Positions 31,816 through 42,600 of a stretch of 64,000 nt of DNA are shown piece by piece. The stretch's first letter is position 1; every line of letters starts with the position of its first letter. The notes beneath the pieces are model-generated. The model was not told the origin of the DNA. It made no database searches and saw nothing but the letters and a program-made list of their open reading frames with translations. A program made the translations under genes and the position numbers. Source of the stretch: Prostheceraeus crozeri. Its lineage: Eukaryota; Platyhelminthes; Polycladida; Euryleptidae. The stretch is taken from NCBI GenBank assembly GCA_907163375.1, contig CAJQUW010007257.1, positions 1 to 64,000 on the forward strand, given 5' to 3'.

Positions 31816-31827
31816 TTATCGCTCCTA
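31816..31827. repeat. Target-site duplication of the Penelope element, right
   Basis: TTATCGCTCCTA, identical to 28428-28439. Confidence 0.8.
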
Positions 31828-31833
31828 ATTTAA

Positions 31834-31979
31834 AAAGGACCTCTCCGATTTGCCTAAAACTTGGTATGTGGCTAGAGAATATACTCACTTACGTGTGTTT
31901 AAAGTTTTGTGACGATTGATTCATTTTAGCAGATTTTAGACAAATTTGAAAACGTGGGGGAGATAACCGACAAGTACCC
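31834..31979 (-). repeat. Right arm of the inverted-repeat element
   Basis: Its reverse complement reads GGTACTTGTCGGTTATCTCC ... AATTTGTCTAAAATCTGCT ... AATCAATCGTCAC ... CAAATCGGAGAGGTCCTTTTT, pairing with 27958-28113. The Penelope insertion lies just inside this arm. Confidence 0.65.
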
Positions 31980-34019
31980 CACTGACATAAGTCATCATGT
32001 CATAGTGGCTATCATTGAGCAAATAAACAGATTTCTTACCAACAATGTCTGATTCGCCTTAGTTTGCCGCATGTCAAAAAGCTTTATCCGAATAACTATG
32101 CAAAGGAATCAGTGCCCGCTTTAACATTTTGAATATGCCTACTCCTAGAGATTAAACAAGTGCATCAATTTGTACCTTCTGATATGCCTACCACTGTTCT
32201 CAAATATGTTGATTTCACATCAAATTAAAACTGTGCAATTACTGAAGAATAATGATGATCATGTGGAAATCGCGGACGAGCAGCGACTACGGATTGCCAA
32301 GAAGACAGATTCAGTATATCATTACATATATATGCTAAAAATCTGTAAAACTTCCAATAAATTTGATGCTATGAAACTTTGGTAACGTGTTCAGTAGACA
32401 ACCACTTCTAAGAAGCAATTGCGTAATTCCAACGATGAATGCCTAAATAAATTATGCGGAATATTTGAATCGATCATGCAAAAATGTAACCGCTCAGCAA
32501 AGACAGTTACCATTTCGACGAATTGTTGCGTCTGAAAACCTCACTGTATAGTTATGGCTGCTGGCACCCACTTTTACGTGGGAATAACTTGGCCTCAGTT
32601 GTCTGGTTATTTACACGCAACATTGCGTGTGAATAACCTCACGTGTTTTGATATCGGATCAAATCAAGCCTTGTTGGCAACTAAAAATTAATTTCATTTT
32701 TACTAATTGAATTAAAGAACCGCTAAGTTTCTTTTTCTGAAAGCACTCTTACAAATAGACTCTCTCAGCTGCCATTACTCTTTCTCTAATAGGCCTACTA
32801 AAATTGTTATTAAAAGGTGTTCGTTATCAAACATAGTAACTTGGAAGAAGCTTTTCGTATAACATTCATTATGCGGTAAACTGGGTTGAATCGGATCAAT
32901 AGTGCGAAATTGAACTTGCTGCCCAGTCATAATGGGCATGGCGGAAATTATTGCACCTTATACACTTATCGTCTTTACACACAGTTTCATTACATGCCAA
33001 AAATTTGATCGACCTACTGATCCAGTTGATTGCGTCAAACTTTTTTTTACCAGATCGACCATTAGACAGAGTGTTTGTCAACCTTGAACATCATCATGAA
33101 CGAGGTTGTGTGGACTATGTAGTTAGCCATCACTGAGTTGCCACTTAAAAATTATATTTACTTTTAATAAAATGAAATGTATAACTGTGGATGGGTGATA
33201 TCAACTGCATCAGATGTAGTGACTATACTCGTGTTGCAAAACTTTCAGTTGTTTCAATTAACTATCATTAACATCAACTTACCAGACGCCATTTCACGCA
33301 CAGATCATAATGATTCACTGAACAGCAAAATTTAGAACATCATGCGCCTTGTGAAGTCACAGTAGTGACTGTCTGTCTGCTTCCTTAGTTAATAAAGCAA
33401 TGAGACAGCGACTAAGCATGACGTCACAACAGTGAATACGTAGAGTGATTTGTGTGGGAACATCTCGCTCAATTATCATGAAGATGGTGGAATCTCCTGC
33501 AACTTGTGCACTCAATGCATGAACACAGATATCAGTAAAATAAGAGCATGACGGGCTGTTTTAGGACAAGCGCAAGAGTCACGTGCGTTAACCACGCGGA
33601 GTTGATCTTCACTGGAAGATGAAACGCTAAAGAACCATCTAAAGCACAAAAATGTTGTTAAAATAGCGAGCAAATATTCCTTTCTTCTTATTCCAGGAAA
33701 TATTTGTATTAGTTGCATCTTCAATATGTAGATAAACAATATCTGAGAGCCAAATGACACGATTTCTCCACTGTTTCATCTATAAAGCCATATTATTCAG
33801 AAATGACACGTTCAACAACAAAATTGATGTGAAAAATGAATAAAGCAGTAAATTTTATGTAGGAATCACTAGGATAATGAAGTTGTCACCAAATATTCTA
33901 GCCACAGTGTTTTCTTGAAATTGATGAATATGAATATCTGAAAATTATTTTGGCGAAAAAAGATGGCGGATTTGTCGCCACAAAAAATACATTAGAGTAA
34001 TGGGGAGTTTCCACACTTG
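31980..34019. other. AT-rich DNA without recognisable genes
   Basis: Nothing supportable was seen. ORFs at 32170-32385, 32896-33136 and 33512-33760 lack domains. Confidence 0.5.
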
Positions 34020-35180
34020 ATATATTTAAACACTTTGCTCTGGACAGCTTGCTTCGATTTTGGCTTCCAGTGAACGGATTTTGTCGTGCCATAGCTCGTT
34101 TGAAAGCTAAGAGTGAGACAAATTCACTGAAAGAATCGGCTTGTTCCTATCTGTCTTCGTTTAGATGTGAGACGCCATTTAAGATTTTGGGACATTGGCG
34201 AAAAACGACAGAGTTAGAATTTGGGACGTTTTGGGCTCTAGCTTCAAAACGAAGCATCGGATTGGAAAACGGATTTCAGATTTGGAATCAGCGTGAAATT
34301 CTCTATCTGTATGGTGAGTTTCAAGTCGATCGGCGAGAAAAAGTTTTGCTGACGTTCCCCCCCCCCTCTGGACAGCTCGCTTCGATCTTGGCTTCCAGTG
34401 GACGGATTTTGTCGTGCCATAGCTCGTTTGAAAGCTAAGAGTGAGAAAAATTCAGTGAAAGAATCGGCTTGTTCCTATCTGTCTTCGTTTAGATGTGAGA
34501 CGCCATTTAAGATTTTGGGACATTGGTAAAAAACGACAGAGTTAGAATTTGGGACGTTTTGGTGTGTAGCGCCCAAACGAAGCATCGGATGAGAAAACGG
34601 ATTTCAGATTTGGAATCAGCGTGAAATTCTCTATCTGTATGGTGAATTTGAACGCCATCGGAGAGAAAAATTTCGCTGACTCCCCCCCCCTCTGGACAGC
34701 TTGCTTCGATTTTGGCTTCCAGTGAACGGATTTTGTCGTGCCATAGCTCGTTTGAAAGCTAAGAGTGAGACAAATTCACTGAAAGAATCGGCTTGTTCCT
34801 ATCTGTCTTCGTTTAGATGTGAGACGCCATTTAAGATTTTGGGACATTGTCGAAAAACGACAGAGTTAGAATTTGGGACGTTTTGGGCTCTAGCTTCAAA
34901 ACGAAGCAGCGGATAGGAAAACGGATTTCAGATTTGGAATCAGCGTGAAATTCTCTATCTGTATGGTGAGTTTCAAGTCAATCGGAGAGTTTCAAGTCAA
35001 TCGGCGAGAAAAATTTTCAACATTTTTCGGAAAAACGACAGTTAGAATTTTTGCGATGGCTGCCTACTGTAGAGCCAAAACGAAGCATCGGATGGGAAAA
35101 CGGAGGCCAGATTCGGATTTAGCGTCAAATTCTACATGGAAATGGTGTATTTCCAGCTCAATCGGAGCACTAGAAGCGGA
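34020..35180 (+). repeat. Subterminal tandem repeats (~326-bp unit) with C-tracts, right element
   Basis: Units recur at about 34041, 34369 and 34693 (TGGACAGCTTGCTTCG point), each ending in a run of C. The sequence is the inverted relative of 3340-5230. It immediately precedes the integrase promoter, as its partner precedes gene A's promoter. ORFs at 34049-34438, 34701-34916 and 34945-35313 are read through the repeat and are not called. Confidence 0.75.
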
Positions 35181-35242
35181 GATAAGACGGGTTTTTAGTG
35201 TTTGGATGATGGGTATTACGTCATCAGCTGATCGCCACACAC

Positions 35243-35250
35243 TATATAAG
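35243..35250 (+). promoter_or_regulatory. Promoter TATA box of the integrase gene
   Basis: CTATATAAG is followed about 47 bases later by a splice donor, AACG|GTAAGTC at 35297. The leader between them contains no ATG, so it would be a non-coding first exon. The intron would then hold the type-2 module and end just before the integrase coding exon. Confidence 0.5.
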
Positions 35251-35296
35251 CTGGGAACCGACAGAGACTTGTCATTCAGACGAGAGATTGCCAACG

Positions 35297-36345
35297 GTAA
35301 GTCGTCTCTCTGAGCTCCGATGATAGCTTCGGACATTCCAAATCCCGAGTTTCTGTAAGAAACCGACTTAGAAAATTTCATTGCTGATATCAGCTAAGGC
35401 GTCAGACTTAGAGGTTCGCCAGGAGATGGCCTTCGTCTCCAGGCCATAAAAGACTCCAAAACTTTAAAGGCTTGTAACTTTGCTTCTACAAGTCCGTTTG
35501 ACTTGATTCAAAAAGGTTCGGTCGCTATTGACCTGCCCTAAGTGATGGACTACTTATAAAATTTCATAAGTAGTGCTAAAAAGTTGAAAAATTTAAATTC
35601 ACTAGTTTTGGAGGTTTTCTGGGGTTTTCGACCCTGCTGAAGTCAATGAAAGCATTTTTAATGATGTCTGAGCCAGTCTTCTCATGATATAAGCGGCTTT
35701 TCACTGAAAGCGAGCAAGACACGGAGAGTTTTGCTGTAATATTCCACTGACAGGGTGTTCCTTCGGGACGGCGGACGATGCCGTAGTGATAAGTGTGGCA
35801 AGGGAATGTGTCATATTTGAGACCGTAACCGCTGGGACAACTCATGTCTCATGTTGGGCATTTGACACAGCTCTCAACGTAGCACTTTGAACGCCAATCG
35901 GTTGAGTCTTAGCTATCTTGTCATGGGTGGCCTCTAAACATCTCCATTGCAAAACGCTGGTGAATCAAGCTCTCTACGGCTTGCTATCAAGCTGATCAAA
36001 GCAATGACTTGGAATGTTTCCTCAAGGTTTTCAAGTATGCTGAGTTCAAATCTGCTATCAGATTTCAAATTTAACTAAGTCTAAGGCAGCTTTGAGGGGT
36101 TAGATCCCAGCTACTGTTCACTACCTTTGACTCGGCGTTGCTGTTACTACTTCGGGGCAGTGACAATGATGTCTTAAGCTGTAAATAACGGGTATCGGGG
36201 ACGATCTCTCACTTCCCTAGTGATCAGTACAAGGCCTTCGGGCTGTCGACGGGATCGAGTGCCACTCACTACACTCAAATCTATCATTCCTCACTAAGTG
36301 TAAATTACTGACTATACATTTGTCCTGCTATCAGGTTATTTTTGA
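35297..36345 (+). other. Candidate 5' intron of the integrase gene
   Basis: Donor GTAAGTCG is at 35297, and the integrase frame is open only from about 36346. Alternative acceptors lie in the pyrimidine-poor stretch at about 36340-36352, so the 3' splice site is uncertain. No ATG starts the integrase frame in the exon seen, so a start codon must come from elsewhere or be non-canonical. Confidence 0.35.
36045..36300 (+). repeat. Type-2 module, copy c (inverted relative to the left element)
   Basis: 256 bp matching the reverse complement of 2377-2632 and 2704-2959 with a few substitutions. The palindrome arms differ by one base (TTCAAATCTG against CAGATTTCAA). The GGCC-TTCG-GGCT hairpin is intact. 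It lies 5' of the integrase coding exon just as the left copies lie 5' of gene A. Confidence 0.85.
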
Positions 36346-38145
36346 CTTGAGAGTCAGTCGTCATCGACTGAACGTTTGAAATCAATCTATTATGATGTAA
36401 AGCATCCGGCAGGATTTGCATCTATCAAGAAATTATCAAAAGCGAGTGGTCTCCCACAATCACAAGTGAAACGGTGGTTAAAGGGTCAGGCTACCTATAC
36501 ACTCCACAAACAAGCGAAAAAGAAGTACCGCACCCGCCATTATATTGTTCATGACATCGATGAACAGTGGCAAGCAGATTTGCGCGGTGTCGCCTCCATT
36601 TCAAACCATAACTCGGGCAATAATTTTATTTTAACCGTCATTGATATTTTCTCGCGTTATGCGTGGGCTCAATCTTTAAAAACTAAAGAAGGGAAAGGAG
36701 TAGCAAAAGCATTCCAAACAATTTTTCGAGAAGGTCGCATTCCAAAAAGAATTCAGAGTGATCAAGGAAAAGAGTTTGAAAATCAGCATGTGAGAAGATT
36801 ATTTGAGAGGCATGACATTGAGTTGTTTAGTGTAAAGAGTACTTATAAAGCTGCACTCGTTGAACGTTTTAATCGCACATTAAAAAATCGCTTGTGGCGA
36901 CATTTTACTGCCAACTTGACACAAAATTGGACAAAGGTTCTACAAGATACACTCCATGCCTACAATCACTCTATCCATCGTTCTATTGGACTCAGACCAG
37001 TAGATGTAAATGCTGACAATGTAGATAAAGTGCGCGAATCATTCCAACGTAAACGCACTCATGTGAAAAGTGATGTGAAAATTGGCGATAAAGTTCGTAT
37101 CTCAAAAGTGAAAAGTGTTTTTGCTAAAGGGTACCTTCCGAATTGGACAGAGGAGGTATTTACAGTATCAAGGATTAATCAAAAAGACTCTCCGACCACC
37201 TACAAGTTGAAAGATTACGATAATGAAGAAATTGACGGTAGCTTTTACCGCGATGAGATTGAGGCACTCTTCACCACTGAGGCCACTGAGCTACAATCCG
37301 CCATTGAAGCGATTGCCGCTGTATCCTCACTTAGTAGCGAGAGCTCGCTGACCAGCAGCGATAGTGAGGAGGAGGAGGGAGAGCTACAGTCGCAACTTAT
37401 CGAGGACGTCGACCTCGATCGCGAGACCCCTACAGCCGTAACTGCGAGTGGAATTGCAACACAATGTCGCAATTTTGTCAAGCGCCCGCCGGTGATCGCC
37501 GAACGGGATAGACTAAAGAAAGAGGTGGATAAGTTGAAGGAGGAGGCCTTCTCATACAAGGCAAAGTATGAGGACCTAAAGAACGTGGCCGGAGAGATGA
37601 AGAAGGTGAAGGAGAGATTAAGCGAGCGGGATGGCGAGTTGGAGCAGGAGAGGCTCAAGACTCTCGAGGGGAAAGCCAGAGAAGAGGCTTTACTAGCAGA
37701 GAGGGAAAGTAGGGAGAAGGAGATACGAAGGTTGAAGGAGGAAGTGGAGAGACTCCGTGTGCAGATGGCTAAGGTGGTCGAGACGAACCACGAGCTGCAC
37801 CGTTCGGCGCAGCTAGTGGATCGCGATCGAAGGTTGCGTTCCAGTCGTCTGCACATCCCTATTAGAAAGGGGAGAGTAGCAGAAACTCCTCTCTTGTACG
37901 AGCGTGGAAGAGGGGAGAAATGCTACTCTCGGGTGAAGAAAGGGGTGGAGTGTCTACACTTCACCTTCGATCATCGTGATCCGATCTCGAATTTCCTTTA
38001 TGAGGAAGCGTCCGAGAAGATCTGTAAGTAAAAATGACTAAATTAATATGTAAGATGATAACTCACTACTTCTTTCTTTACAGACATCCAAGAGAAGCGA
38101 CCACCCGCCCCGTTGCCGGAGCCGCAGTCGAAACAGCAAGCCTGA
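36346..38145 (+). CDS. Polinton/Maverick integrase fused to a coiled-coil tail (intron 38024-38083)
   Basis: The core from 36376 shows the Polinton N-terminal region (YYDVKHPAGF, VKRWLKGQATYTLHKQA), then a retroviral-type DDE integrase: Asp in QWQADLRG, Asp in RIQSDQGKEF, Glu in ALVERFNRTLK. An SH3/chromo-like C-terminal region follows (VKIGDKVRISK, TYKLKDYDNEEIDGSFYRDEI). Beyond the usual integrase end come an acidic Ser-rich linker, DVDLDRE, about 100 residues of charged coiled coil, and a LHIPIRKG/ECLHFTF block shared with gene A. The unspliced frame stops at 38031. Removing a 60-bp intron (TCT|GTAAGT ... CTTTACAG) instead adds a Pro-rich end stopping at 38145. The exon lacks an ATG. The protein would insert the element's DNA, and the tail may tether it to a partner. 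Confidence 0.85.
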
Positions 38146-38160
38146 GTCCCTACCACACAC

Positions 38161-38298
38161 CCCGAGAACGAACCATCGGCTCTCTTAAGGGCCACCATGG
38201 GGCAAGACATGATAGAACCTCCTCGCGGTTTGCCCTGGGCAGTCTTCGGACTGGCGAATACTATCATTAAGTTGAATCTGCTATCAGTCAACTTGAAC
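38161..38298 (+). repeat. Type-1 hairpin module, copy 3
   Basis: Starts 15 bases after the spliced integrase stop. CAGTC-TTCG-GACTG and AAGTTGA/TCAACTT are both intact, and the sequence is nearly identical to copies 1 and 2. The short internal frame starting MGQDMIEPPRGLPWAVFGLA runs 50 codons. No TATA box follows within 100 bases, unlike the left copies. Confidence 0.8.
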
Positions 38299-38645
38299 GT
38301 TGCAAATGAAGTTCGGTGTAATACTTCCTTTCGACGGGCGTTCCTGTAAAGGGCGGCGGTGAAACCCGTAGCTATGTATACCGCAAGGGACATTCGGCAA
38401 TGGTCAATCTTGTTAAACCTCTCTGCGTCATGTTTGCAAGTGATTGCCTCTGTCTCAACGTAGTATGCATTCGCGCCAGGGCGACATTTAGCCAACTGTC
38501 GAAGGTTGCCTAAAACTTTCCATTGCATACGTTATGAGAACCATGAGTTCTACCTGTCTCTATCAATGAGACGAATTGATGAATGGAATGAAATGGGAGG
38601 ACACTCACGCGCCACACGCAACATAACACACTTCTCTCTTCCGTA

Positions 38646-38989
38646 GTCTAACAAGCTCTTTACACATGGATCGCAGTCGATTGCTATCCGTGTATCAGAA
38701 GTGTAAGCTATCTTAATTTTATTTGACACTATTTCATCTACCATTATCATCCATATGAAATGTTATAAGATTTGCAAGTTAAACTAAGCGTGCTACTATT
38801 TCCAAATGAAAAAGTATACATGGTTAAATCATCCACTGAAGCCCATCCGCAGTCTAACAAGCTCTTTACACATGTATTGCAGTCAATTGCTATCCCTGTA
38901 TCAGAAGTGTAAGCCATCTTAATTTTATTTAACACTATTTCATCTACCATCATCACCCATATGAAGTGTCATAAGATTTACAAGTTAGA
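38646..38989 (+). repeat. 206-bp tandem duplication leading into the satellite array
   Basis: The segment from GTCTAACAAGCTCTTTACAC to ATAAGATTTGCAAGTT recurs 206 bases later with about 10% differences. The second copy ends TTTACAAGTTAGAAATAAAG, which is already the satellite monomer. Part of it (CAGTCGATTGCTATCC) also occurs before gene C at about 319-335 of the left element. Minus-strand ORFs here are by-products. Confidence 0.8.
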
Positions 38990-39684
38990 AATAAAGTTTC
39001 AATAGTGTATATGTTAGAAATATAGATGTAACTGTTTGTAAAAATAAGATCGCAAGATTTACTAGTTTACAAGTTAGAAATTAAGTTTCAATGGTGTATA
39101 CGTTAGAAATAAAGTTTTAGCTGTTTGTATATCAAAATAAAGTTTCAAGAGTTTACAAGTTAGAAATAAAGTTTCAATAGTGTGTGCGTTAGAAATAAAG
39201 TTTTAGCTGTTTGTATATCAAAATAAAGTTTCAAGAGTTTACAAGTTAGAAATAAAGTTTCAATAGTGTATATGTTAGAAATAAAGATGTAACTGTTTGT
39301 AAAAATAAGATCGCAAGATTTACTAGTTTACAAGTTAGAAATTAAGTTTCAATGGTGTATACGTTAGAAATAAAGTTTTAGCTGTTTGTATATCAAAATA
39401 AAGTTTCAAGAGTTTACAAGTTAGAAATAAAGTTTCAATAGTGTGTGCGTTAGAAATAAAGTTTTAGCTGTTTGTATATCAAAATAAAGTTTCAAGAGTT
39501 TACAAGTTAGAAATAAAGTTTCAATGGTGTATACGTTAGAAATAAAGTTTTAGCTGTTTGTATATCAAAATAAAGTTTCAAGAGTTTACAAGTTAGAAAT
39601 AAAGTTTCAATAGTGTATATGTTAGAAATAAAGATGTAACTGTTTGTAAAAATAAGATCGCAAGATTTACTAGTTTACAAGTTA

Positions 39685-42600
39685 GACTAAGTGTAAATTA
39701 AAAATAAAATTATAACTGTTTCAAGAGTTTACAAGTTAGAAATTAAGTTTCAATGGTGTATACGTTAGAAATAAAGTTTTAGCTGTTTGTATATCAAAAT
39801 AAAGTTTCAAGAGTTTACAAGTTAGAAATAAAGTTTCAATAGTGTGTGCGTTAGAAATAAAGTTTTAGCTGTTTGTATATCAAAATAAAGTTTCAAGAGT
39901 TTACAAGTTAGAAATAAAGTTTCAATAGTGTATATGTTAGAAATAAAGATGTAACTGTTTGTAAAAATAAGATCGCAAGATTTACTAGTTTACAAGTTAG
40001 AAATTAAGTTTCAATGGTGTATACGTTAGAAATAAAGTTTTAGCTGTTTGTATATCAAAATAAAGTTTCAAGAGTTTACAAGTTAGAAATAAAGTTTCAA
40101 TAGTGTGTGCGTTAGAAATAAAGTTTTAGCTGTTTGTATATCAAAATAAAGTTTCAAGAGTTTACAAGCTAGAAATAAAGTTTCAATAGTGTGTGCGTTA
40201 GAAATAAAGTTTTAGCTGTTTGTATATAAAAATAATGTTTCAAGAGTTTACAAGTTAGAAATAAAGTTTCAATAGTGTATATGTTAGAAATAAAGATGTA
40301 ACTGTTTGTAAAAATAAGATCGCAAGATTTACTAGTTTACAAGTTAGAAATTAAGTTTCAATGGTGTATACGTTAGAAATAAAGTTTTAGCTGTTTGTAT
40401 ATCAAAATAAAGTTTCAAGAGTTTACAAGTTAGAAATAAAGTTTCAATAGTGTGTGCGTTAGAAATAAAGTTTTAGCTGTTTGTATCACAAAATAAAGTT
40501 TCAAGAGTTTACAAGTTAGAAATAAAGTTTCAATAGTGTATATGTTAGAAATAAAGATGTAACTGTTTGTAAAAATAAGATCGCAAGATTTACTAGTTTA
40601 CAAGTTAGAAATTAAGTTTCAATGGTGTATACGTTAGAAATAAAGTTTTAGCTGTTTGTATATCAAAATAAAGTTTCAAGAGTTTACAAGTTAGAAATAA
40701 AGTTTCAATAGTGTGTGCGTTAGAAATAAAGTTTTAGCTGTTTGTATATCAAAATAAAGTTTCAAGAGTTTACAAGTTAGAAATAAAGTTTCAATAGTGT
40801 ATATGTTAGAAATAAAGATGTAACTGTTTGTAAAAATAAGATCGCAAGATTTACTAGTTTACAAGTTAGAAATTAAGTTTCAATGGTGTATACGTTAGAA
40901 ATAAAGTTTTAGCTGTTTGTATATCAAAATAAAGTTTCAAGAGTTTACAAGTTAGAAATAAAGTTTCAATAGTGTGTGCGTTAGAAATAAAGTTTTAGCT
41001 GTTTGTATATCAAAATAAAGTTTCAAGAGTTTACAAGTTAGAAATAAAGTTTCAATGGTGTATACGTTAGAAATAAAGTTTTAGCTGTTTGTATATCAAA
41101 ATAAAGTTTCAAGAGTTTACAAGTTAGAAATAAAGTTTCAATAGTGTATATGTTAGAAATAAAGATGTAACTGTTTGTAAAAATAAGATCGCAAGATTTA
41201 CTAGTTTACAAGTTAGACTAAGTGTAAATTAAAAATAAAATTATAACTGTTTCAAGAGTTTACAAGTTAGAAATTAAGTTTCAATGGTGTATACGTTAGA
41301 AATAAAGTTTTAGCTGTTTGTATATCAAAATAAAGTTTCAAGAGTTTACAAGTTAGAAATAAAGTTTCAATAGTGTGTGCGTTAGAAATAAAGTTTTAGC
41401 TGTTTGTATATCAAAATAAAGTTTCAAGAGTTTACAAGTTAGAAATAAAGTTTCAATAGTGTATATGTTAGAAATAAAGATGTAACTGTTTGTAAAAATA
41501 AGATCGCAAGATTTACTAGTTTACAAGTTAGAAATTAAGTTTCAATGGTGTATACGTTAGAAATAAAGTTTTAGCTGTTTGTATATCAAAATAAAGTTTC
41601 AAGAGTTTACAAGTTAGAAATAAAGTTTCAATAGTGTGTGCGTTAGAAATAAAGTTTTAGCTGTTTGTATATCAAAATAAAGTTTCAAGAGTTTACAAGC
41701 TAGAAATAAAGTTTCAATAGTGTGTGCGTTAGAAATAAAGTTTTAGCTGTTTGTATATAAAAATAATGTTTCAAGAGTTTACAAGTTAGAAATAAAGTTT
41801 CAATAGTGTATATGTTAGAAATAAAGATGTAACTGTTTGTAAAAATAAGATCGCAAGATTTACTAGTTTACAAGTTAGAAATTAAGTTTCAATGGTGTAT
41901 ACGTTAGAAATAAAGTTTTAGCTGTTTGTATATCAAAATAAAGTTTCAAGAGTTTACAAGTTAGAAATAAAGTTTCAATAGTGTGTGCGTTAGAAATAAA
42001 GTTTTAGCTGTTTGTATCACAAAATAAAGTTTCAAGAGTTTACAAGTTAGAAATAAAGTTTCAATAGTGTATATGTTAGAAATAAAGATGTAACTGTTTG
42101 TAAAAATAAGATCGCAAGATTTACTAGTTTACAAGTTAGAAATTAAGTTTCAATGGTGTATACGTTAGAAATAAAGTTTTAGCTGTTTGTATATCAAAAT
42201 AAAGTTTCAAGAGTTTACAAGTTAGAAATAAAGTTTCAATAGTGTGTGCGTTAGAAATAAAGTTTTAGCTGTTTGTATATCAAAATAAAGTTTCAAGAGT
42301 TTACAAGTTAGAAATAAAGTTTCAATGGTGTATACGTTAGAAATAAAGTTTTAGCTGTTTGTATATCAAAATAAAGTTTCAAGAGTTTACAAGTTAGAAA
42401 TAAAGTTTCAATAGTGTATATGTTAGAAATAAAGATGTAACTGTTTGTAAAAATAAGATCGCAAGATTTACTAGTTTACAAGTTAGACTAAGTGTAAATT
42501 AAAAATAAAATTATAACTGTTTCAAGAGTTTACAAGTTAGAAATTAAGTTTCAATGGTGTATACGTTAGAAATAAAGTTTTAGCTGTTTGTATATCAAAA

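Noticed and set aside
34049-35381. ORFs of 71-129 residues in the right subterminal repeats
   Set aside because: Two of them start with the same residues because they read the same tandem repeat unit; repeat-derived.
37245-37856. 203-residue minus-strand ORF opposite the integrase tail
   Set aside because: Ser/Leu-rich antisense shadow of the coiled coil.
38043-38528. 161-residue minus-strand ORF after the integrase
   Set aside because: It reads the type-1 module antisense, as does the ORF at 236-493; the similarity between them is the module itself.
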